Positions 6,304 through 10,818 of a DNA stretch of 10,818 nt are shown here, one piece after another; positions within the stretch are counted from its first letter, which is position 1; each line of letters begins with the position of its first letter. This DNA is from M55B165 sp051744245 (GTDB lineage: Bacteria; Actinomycetota; Humimicrobiia; Humimicrobiales; Humimicrobiaceae). The notes under the pieces were generated by a model. That model was not told the DNA's origin. It made no database searches and saw nothing but the letters and a program-made list of their open reading frames with translations. The position numbers and the translations under genes were made by a program. The stretch spans positions 1 to 10,818 of the forward strand of contig JBNJCV010000059.1 in NCBI GenBank assembly GCA_051744245.1, read 5' to 3'.

Positions 6304-8171
6304 AATTCCCCCTGATCTTTTGATTCTTTTTCAATTCTATTTTTGCCATTCCTCTTGGCTTTATATAATAAACTATCTACTTTTCTGAAGAGCTCAGAAT
6401 ATTTTTCACCACCATATTCAGCCACTCCTCCGCTAATTGTTACTATATGGCTATTGTTTTTCCATTCACTATCTTCTACTGTCCTTCTTATCCTTTCACT
6501 TAGGGTATAGGCAGCATCCAGTCTGGTTTCTGGCATGGTTATTAAAAATTCTTCTCCCCCATATCTTCCCGCAAAATCGGCTTTCCTCAAGTTTCCCTTT
6601 ATTATACCGCTAATTTTATTAAGTACATAATCCCCATACTGGTGGCCAAATTTATCATTTACTTTTTTGAAATTATCAATATCTAAAATGAGAATTGAAA
6701 AAATATTCCCATATCTTTTTGACCTGTTTATCTCCCTCTTTAACAAACCGGTAATATGCCTGTGGTTATACAGCTCGGTCAGTCCATCTGTAATGCTTAG
6801 TTGCTTTAATAATTCCTTATCCTTCCTGAGCTGCATGTTAGCTTGCTCCAGGCTTTCCTTGGCAACATTTAATTCATCAGTCCTATCTTTTACTTTCTGT
6901 TCAACTAAGTTATAGGATCTCTTTAGGTCCACATTGCTTTTGTTTAACTTCTTGGACAGTACTTCTACATCATTGAAACTATCTGAAAATTTGCGTGCAA
7001 TTATTACAGAATTAAAAACTAAAAATATTGTCCATCCCAGGGGGAGTATTTTGACCGAACCAATTATATTAAAATCTATAAGATAATCATTTGCAACAGT
7101 ACATACAAGGAAGGTAGCACCTATTAGTAGCAAAAGTGCATTTCTGTCTTTTTTAGCTGTTTCCCTGATTAAAAAATAGAATAAATACAAGGAAGCCAGG
7201 GCAATAATACCCCCATAAATAACCCACAGAGGAGCGCCTGCACCAAAAGGAATAAAAATTGTTGCAATAACTCCCGCCACTGAAAAAAATGTGAAAAAAT
7301 AAATGATAGGTTTAGACATTTTTTTATTAAGGACATAAAAAAGTGAAAAAAGTATTGACGGAAGCATCAGCATAAGTATGGCGGTCTGCAGCTTTTCTTC
7401 TGTTTGCAAAGATAAAGGGGTAAGTAATAGACTGAAAAAATCCTCTCCCTCAAATATTGTCTGCATGAATGCTAAAGATGAGGCAATCCCCAGAAACAAA
7501 GGTGACAGGTCCTTTTTCCTGTAAAAAAATAGAATAAAATGATAGAAAGCCATTATAAAGATTACCCCGGCTAAAAACAGGACTGCTGAAACTTTTATAT
7601 ACCTTTCCCTTGTAAGCTCATTGGGGTTCCCCAGTTCTACGCTCTCAACTATGCCTGCATTATAATAGGAATAATTGCTTACCTGAAGAACTATTTCCAT
7701 TTGGTTATTTTCAGGACTAAAAAAAACAACTTCTGGGCCCAATTTTGATTTTGCATCTTCCCAGTTTTTAGCAACTACTCCCTTTGATGAGAGCATTTCC
7801 CCATTAACCCATAATTTGTAGGCAGATGATATTTTGCCCAGGTTTATCCCGTACAACTGGTCTTCTTTCCCCTCCACAATTAGCCTGTAAGTAGCATAAC
7901 CATCCAGAGGGTAGCCGTAGTTATCCCAGCTGGAAGGAACCTCTACATACTGGAAATCCTGGCTTCCGAAGTTTCCCGGATTAATCAACCTGTTCCAATA
8001 AAACTGCCACGCTCCGTCTAAACTGATTTTTCCTTTTTCCAGATTATAATCAGTTAAATTGATAAAGCCTCTGCTGGCATAATCTTTATGGGCACCAGCA
8101 ATGCTGCATCCTGAAAACAACAAGACAACTGCTAAAGCAGATAAGACAACCAAGCATAATTTCTTTTTCAT
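6297..8171 (-). CDS. Membrane diguanylate cyclase: lipobox, 7TMR-DISM sensor, GGDEF
   Basis: A 624-residue protein predicted to make cyclic di-GMP from two GTP at the inner membrane. Residues 1-22 form a lipoprotein-type signal ending in LFSGC, with C22 as the acylation site. Residues about 35-185 are a sugar-binding-like jelly roll of the 7TMR-DISM extracellular type (SLDGAWQFYWNRL, VPSSWDNYG, YKLWVNGE). About 190-395 hold seven hydrophobic helices, about 400-455 a coiled coil, and 458-615 the GGDEF domain. Catalytic features are complete: LDIDNFK with D497, GGEEF at 538-542 and the product-inhibition site RKAD at 529-532, five residues before GGEEF. The architecture suggests an exported ligand domain that controls the cyclase through the seven helices; the ligand is unknown. 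It is first in an operon, with its stop overlapping the next start. No clear ribosome site precedes the ATG at 8171. Confidence 0.93.
   Translation of the reverse strand: MKKKLCLVVLSALAVVLLFSGCSIAGAHKDYASRGFINLTDYNLEKGKISLDGAWQFYWNRLINPGNFGSQDFQYVEVPSSWDNYGYPLDGYATYRLIVEGKEDQLYGINLGKISSAYKLWVNGEMLSSKGVVAKNWEDAKSKLGPEVVFFSPENNQMEIVLQVSNYSYYNAGIVESVELGNPNELTRERYIKVSAVLFLAGVIFIMAFYHFILFFYRKKDLSPLFLGIASSLAFMQTIFEGEDFFSLLLTPLSLQTEEKLQTAILMLMLPSILFSLFYVLNKKMSKPIIYFFTFFSVAGVIATIFIPFGAGAPLWVIYGGIIALASLYLFYFLIRETAKKDRNALLLLIGATFLVCTVANDYLIDFNIIGSVKILPLGWTIFLVFNSVIIARKFSDSFNDVEVLSKKLNKSNVDLKRSYNLVEQKVKDRTDELNVAKESLEQANMQLRKDKELLKQLSITDGLTELYNHRHITGLLKREINRSKRYGNIFSILILDIDNFKKVNDKFGHQYGDYVLNKISGIIKGNLRKADFAGRYGGEEFLITMPETRLDAAYTLSERIRRTVEDSEWKNNSHIVTISGGVAEYGGEKYSELFRKVDSLLYKAKRNGKNRIEKESKDQGELW
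6308..6312 (-). promoter_or_regulatory. GGGGG ribosome site inside the diguanylate cyclase gene
   Basis: Minus-strand AGGGGGAA (6313-6306) lies within the last codons of the upstream GGDEF gene, four bases from the ATG at 6303-6301. Because that ATG overlaps the upstream stop (6299-6297), ribosomes ending on the first gene can restart on the second. Confidence 0.6.
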
Positions 8172-8273
8172 GTTATTAAATATATGTAAAATAAATTATT
8201 TTTAAATAAAAAAATGAAATTTAGTCAAAAATATACTATCATAATAAATAATAATAAATATTCAATCAAATAT
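8172..8273. promoter_or_regulatory. Divergent intergenic region between the cyclase operon and degV
   Basis: This 102-bp, almost pure A/T stretch separates two divergent genes and must carry both promoters if each is expressed alone. On the minus strand TTGACT (8228-8223) is a fair -35 box, but the sequence 17 bases on (TTAAAA) is a poor -10. On the plus strand TATACT (8232-8237) is a fair -10 without a recognisable -35. Neither gene has a Shine-Dalgarno site here, so short-leader or leaderless translation is possible. The exact start points cannot be read from sequence. Confidence 0.35.
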
Positions 8274-9134
8274 ATGAATAAAATTGCCATTGTTACTGAT
8301 AGCACTGCAGATATCCCGGACAAATTAATTAAAAAACATGATATAAGTATAGCACCTCTTTACATCCATTTTAAAGGCAAGGAATACAAAGACAAGACAA
8401 ATATTACAAATGCAGAAATATATGAGCTGCTTGAAAAAAATGTAGATGTTAAAACCTCTGCTCCTTCCCCTAAGGATTTTTTAAAATTATACTCCAGCCT
8501 TATTGAGGATAAAAAAGCAGACACTATATTTTCCATCCATATCAGCTCAAAACTATCAAACACTATTGACAGCGCAAAATTAGCAAGAAACAGATTCCCT
8601 GATACAGAAATAGAAATATTTGATTCAAAATCAGTATCCATGAGTTTGGGGCTGGTAGTTTTAGAAGCAGCCAAAATGGTTAACCAAAACAAAGATAAGG
8701 AATTTATAAAAAAGAGCATAGATAATCTAATCAGCAAAAGCTTATTTTTAGCTACGGTTGACAACTTTGAATATTTGCTAAGAGGCGGCAGAGTTAGCGG
8801 ACTTAAAAGGCTACTTAATATGGCATTAAAGGTCAGGCCTATTTTTATAATGGATCAGGGAAAAGTCAAAGTTTTAAAGGTAGCAAGGACCAGAAAAAGT
8901 TCTATAAACCAGGTTGCCAATGAGTTTAAAAAAAGGATACAAAATCATGAGAACGTAAATGTCTCCATATTTTATGGAGAAGACATGGATGCTGCATCTA
9001 GATTAAGTCAAAAAATTAAGCAGGATTTTGAATTAAAAGACATAATATTTACTGAGATTACTCCGGTTATTGGCACCCACTCAGGTCCTTCAATTATTGG
9101 CGTATCTTCAATTCCAGCATTAAGCCACAGGTAA
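8274..9134 (+). CDS. DegV-family fatty-acid-binding protein
   Basis: A 286-residue cytosolic protein of normal DegV length. DegV proteins bind a fatty acid between two domains; some (FakB) present it to the kinase FakA for phosphorylation and entry into phospholipids. Family landmarks are present in order: IAIVTDSTADIP (residues 4-15), TSAPSP (61-66), SIHISSKLSNT with S91 and S92 (from 87), FDSKSVS, RGGRVSG (170-176) and IGTHSGPS (266-273). The ATG at 8274 is chosen because it gives the standard MNKIAIVTDS start. An in-frame ATG at 8214 would add twenty residues that look like untranslated A/T-rich leader and fit no family pattern. No clear ribosome site precedes either. No fakA-like kinase gene is visible in the window, so its partner must lie elsewhere. 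It is divergent from the cyclase operon and upstream of a membrane glycosyltransferase-like gene. Confidence 0.93.
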   Translation: MNKIAIVTDSTADIPDKLIKKHDISIAPLYIHFKGKEYKDKTNITNAEIYELLEKNVDVKTSAPSPKDFLKLYSSLIEDKKADTIFSIHISSKLSNTIDSAKLARNRFPDTEIEIFDSKSVSMSLGLVVLEAAKMVNQNKDKEFIKKSIDNLISKSLFLATVDNFEYLLRGGRVSGLKRLLNMALKVRPIFIMDQGKVKVLKVARTRKSSINQVANEFKKRIQNHENVNVSIFYGEDMDAASRLSQKIKQDFELKDIIFTEITPVIGTHSGPSIIGVSSIPALSHR

Positions 9135-9140
9135 GCCACA
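9121..9140 (+). repeat. Short direct repeat across the degV stop codon
   Basis: TAAGCCACA occurs at 9121-9129 and again at 9132-9140, 11 bases apart, with the second copy supplying the stop codon at 9132-9134. It looks like a small tandem duplication at the 3' end of the gene. If so, it may have altered the last few residues (ALSHR). I see no sign of wider function. Confidence 0.4.
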
Positions 9141-9160
9141 ATTCTATATAATAAATTTTT

Positions 9161-9169
9161 TGCTATAAT
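9161..9169 (+). promoter_or_regulatory. Extended -10 promoter for the glycosyltransferase-like gene
   Basis: TGC directly before TATAAT (9164-9169) is a perfect extended -10 element, which can work without a good -35; the bases at the -35 distance (ATTCTA, 9141-9146) are poor. Transcription would start near 9176 and give a leader of about 26 bases before the ATG at 9202. It lies in the 67-bp gap after degV, so the downstream gene probably has its own promoter. Confidence 0.45.
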
Positions 9170-9201
9170 ATTATCCTGAATTCAAAATAATGATTTAAAA
9201 A

Positions 9202-10818
9202 ATGATTTTATTAGGAATAATTTCTTTCTTCCAGCTGGCCTTTATCCCGGGCTTTTTATTGATGGAAGCCCTGGGTATAAATACTAAGAACAGGCTGGAA
9301 AAAACAGTTTTATGTTTTGCTCTTTCCCTTTATTCAAATTACATACTGGTTTATTTCCTTACTGCTTTTAGTATCTATAAGCCCTTAACTGTCTATATAA
9401 TACTAGCATTAGAAATCACTTATATAGCATACATGCTTATTATAAAGAAACCAAACTTTCCATTAAGGATAGATATTCCTGAAAAGAGTTTAGTCCATAA
9501 AGTTTTCTTTTTTACATCCATGTTTATTATTCTATCTTTCCTGTATTTCTTCTTTACAAACCTGGGAAGTATTTTTTACCTCTGGGACCCCTTCCTGTCC
9601 TGGAATGGATGGGCAATAGACTGGTACCTGGGACAGTTCCCACTGCTAACTGATTTTTATCCCCAGCTGATTCCTGCCAACTGGTCACTATCATATAAGA
9701 TAGCCAGCAACCATTATCTCCATTTGTTTGCGAAATCAGTAATGCCCTTATTTTCAATTTTAAATTTAGTCCTATTTTTTAATCTGTATCTACTAAAGAA
9801 AAACATGACCTACCTGCTTGGATTGATTGCCTATTCTTTTTTGGTTATATATTATGCTTTTAATTATATCAATAGCGGCTATGTTGATATTGCCACTTCT
9901 TTCTTTATGTTTTTAACTGTCTATCTGCTTATTACTTCCAATAAAATGAGTTTAAAAAGAATAATATTAATTACCATAATTGGGTGTTCTGCGGCCTTAA
10001 CCAAACAAGCAGGTTTCTACGTACTAATATTTGCAATTGCCTATATTATATATAAAAATTTTTCCAACCAGCAATTACTGCGTAAAGCTATTCTTGCAAT
10101 ATCCGGCCTCACCATTTTTTCCCTTTCCTGGTACATTCAAAAAGCCATCGAAATGGTAAGAGGTACCGATACCACCTATATAGTTTACCTGACAACCCAT
10201 ATCCATAGGGGAAGGAATTTAATAGAAAGGTTTGCCCATGGTATCCAAAACCTTGAAGGGGAAGCCCCTGTATTTGCTATATTGTTAATTTTTACAGCCT
10301 TTGGAATATTCAATAGAAAATCAAGACTGGTAACCATTAGCATAACCTTCCCACTGGTTATAATATGGGGATTGATGTTTAGCTATGATAACCGGAACTT
10401 TTTTATAATCCTCCCATTTTTGGCATTTTCTCTCTGTCTAGGGTGGGAATATATATTATCTAGATTGCCAGGGCTTAAATTAACCATGCTAGGAGCAAAG
10501 AAAAACATTCTTGATTTTAAGCTTAGCTACAAACCCCTTATTTTTACCGTAATATTTTTAACTGTAATATTCCTTTGCCTTTCTTTTGCATTTGACGGGC
10601 AATTAGAGGAAGCACAAATTGAAAAACAGAAAAAAGTAGGCAACGAAAATCTTAATAAATTGATGTACCAGCACAAGGAGAATAACAAAATAAATGGAAA
10701 GATACTTACAGATTATTATTGGATTACTGCCATGCCTGGTTTTGAAGGCAAATCCAAAAGGACGTTTAAAAAAAATGAAAACTTTGTCATACTCTCAAAT
10801 GGAGTCTTTTTAACCGAT
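9202..10818 (+). CDS. Multi-pass GT-C-like glycosyltransferase, 3' end outside window
   Basis: An open frame of 539 codons without a stop runs from the ATG at 9202 off the right edge of the window. It encodes a very hydrophobic protein with about ten or more helices up to about residue 465, then a soluble tail (from about 470) that continues beyond the edge. The long loop after the fourth helix holds WDPFLSWNGWAIDWY (W128, D129) and FYPQLIPANW. Acidic loop residues of this kind are typical of GT-C enzymes, which transfer sugars from polyprenyl-phosphate donors on the outer face of the membrane. GYVDIATSFFMFL and ALTKQAGF match helix patterns common in PMT/ArnT-like relatives. Donor and acceptor are unknown; a cell-surface glycan or lipid is likely. 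No ribosome site is obvious, but no other start fits. An O-antigen ligase or other polytopic enzyme is less likely. Confidence 0.75.
   Translation, partial: MILLGIISFFQLAFIPGFLLMEALGINTKNRLEKTVLCFALSLYSNYILVYFLTAFSIYKPLTVYIILALEITYIAYMLIIKKPNFPLRIDIPEKSLVHKVFFFTSMFIILSFLYFFFTNLGSIFYLWDPFLSWNGWAIDWYLGQFPLLTDFYPQLIPANWSLSYKIASNHYLHLFAKSVMPLFSILNLVLFFNLYLLKKNMTYLLGLIAYSFLVIYYAFNYINSGYVDIATSFFMFLTVYLLITSNKMSLKRIILITIIGCSAALTKQAGFYVLIFAIAYIIYKNFSNQQLLRKAILAISGLTIFSLSWYIQKAIEMVRGTDTTYIVYLTTHIHRGRNLIERFAHGIQNLEGEAPVFAILLIFTAFGIFNRKSRLVTISITFPLVIIWGLMFSYDNRNFFIILPFLAFSLCLGWEYILSRLPGLKLTMLGAKKNILDFKLSYKPLIFTVIFLTVIFLCLSFAFDGQLEEAQIEKQKKVGNENLNKLMYQHKENNKINGKILTDYYWITAMPGFEGKSKRTFKKNENFVILSNGVFLTD

Noticed and set aside
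8214..8273. Twenty-residue N-terminal extension of the DegV protein
   Set aside because: The family begins at MNKIAIVTDS (8274); the extension is A/T-rich low-complexity sequence overlapping the likely promoter and has no ribosome site.
8360..8764. 134-codon minus-strand open frame inside degV
   Set aside because: It is antisense to a well-supported DegV gene and has no motif of its own.
9135..9201. Rho-independent terminator after degV
   Set aside because: The gap has a T-run (9155-9161) but no GC-rich stem before it; the sequence fits an extended -10 promoter better.
1..10818. CRISPR arrays, tRNA or rRNA genes, transposase or phage genes
   Set aside because: No spaced repeat series, cloverleaf, rRNA-like stretch, inverted terminal repeats or recombinase motifs were seen on either strand.

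Overview
The window comes from an AT-rich bacterium whose identity I cannot fix. A DegV-family protein, a lipobox-bearing 7TMR-DISM/GGDEF protein, TTG as well as ATG starts, and several MFS carriers would suit a low-GC anaerobe (Bacillota, a low-GC Actinomycetota lineage or a related candidate phylum). That placement is inference. The standard genetic code fits: the long genes read through with TGG as Trp. Every intact gene here ends in TAA or TAG. I see no tRNA, rRNA, CRISPR array, insertion sequence or convincing rho-independent terminator.

Layout: positions 31-8171 are all on the minus strand and positions 8274-10818 are all on the plus strand. The two blocks diverge from one AT-rich intergenic region (8172-8273). 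Reading the minus block in transcription order, the first unit is a tight three-gene operon. It encodes a membrane-anchored diguanylate cyclase with a lipobox (6297-8171), then, overlapping by 7 bp, a 491-residue protein joining an HNH-like zinc module to a ParB/DGQHR-like module (4828-6303), then a two-helix membrane protein with a bacterial PH domain (4257-4802). After 68 bp come three MFS genes (3004-4188, 1766-2974, 31-1233) with a small membrane-protein gene (1337-1735) between the last two.

The middle MFS gene and the small gene are broken. By eye, six small indels interrupt the MFS gene. Two compensating indels and an in-frame TGA interrupt the small gene. The flanking genes look intact. 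This is either a patch of recent gene decay or a locally poor stretch of assembly.

The plus block holds a DegV-family fatty-acid-binding protein (start moved in to 8274) and a large multi-pass membrane protein resembling GT-C glycosyltransferases. The latter runs off the right edge at 10818.

The best candidate for something undescribed is the operon at 4257-8171, where a c-di-GMP synthase is translationally coupled to a possible nuclease/NTP-dependent DNA-acting protein and a membrane PH protein. The parts of GmrSD-type restriction enzymes (a DGQ-motif ParB/Srx fold plus HNH) are present in the opposite order, so a signalling or defence role is possible. No sequence evidence here proves it.
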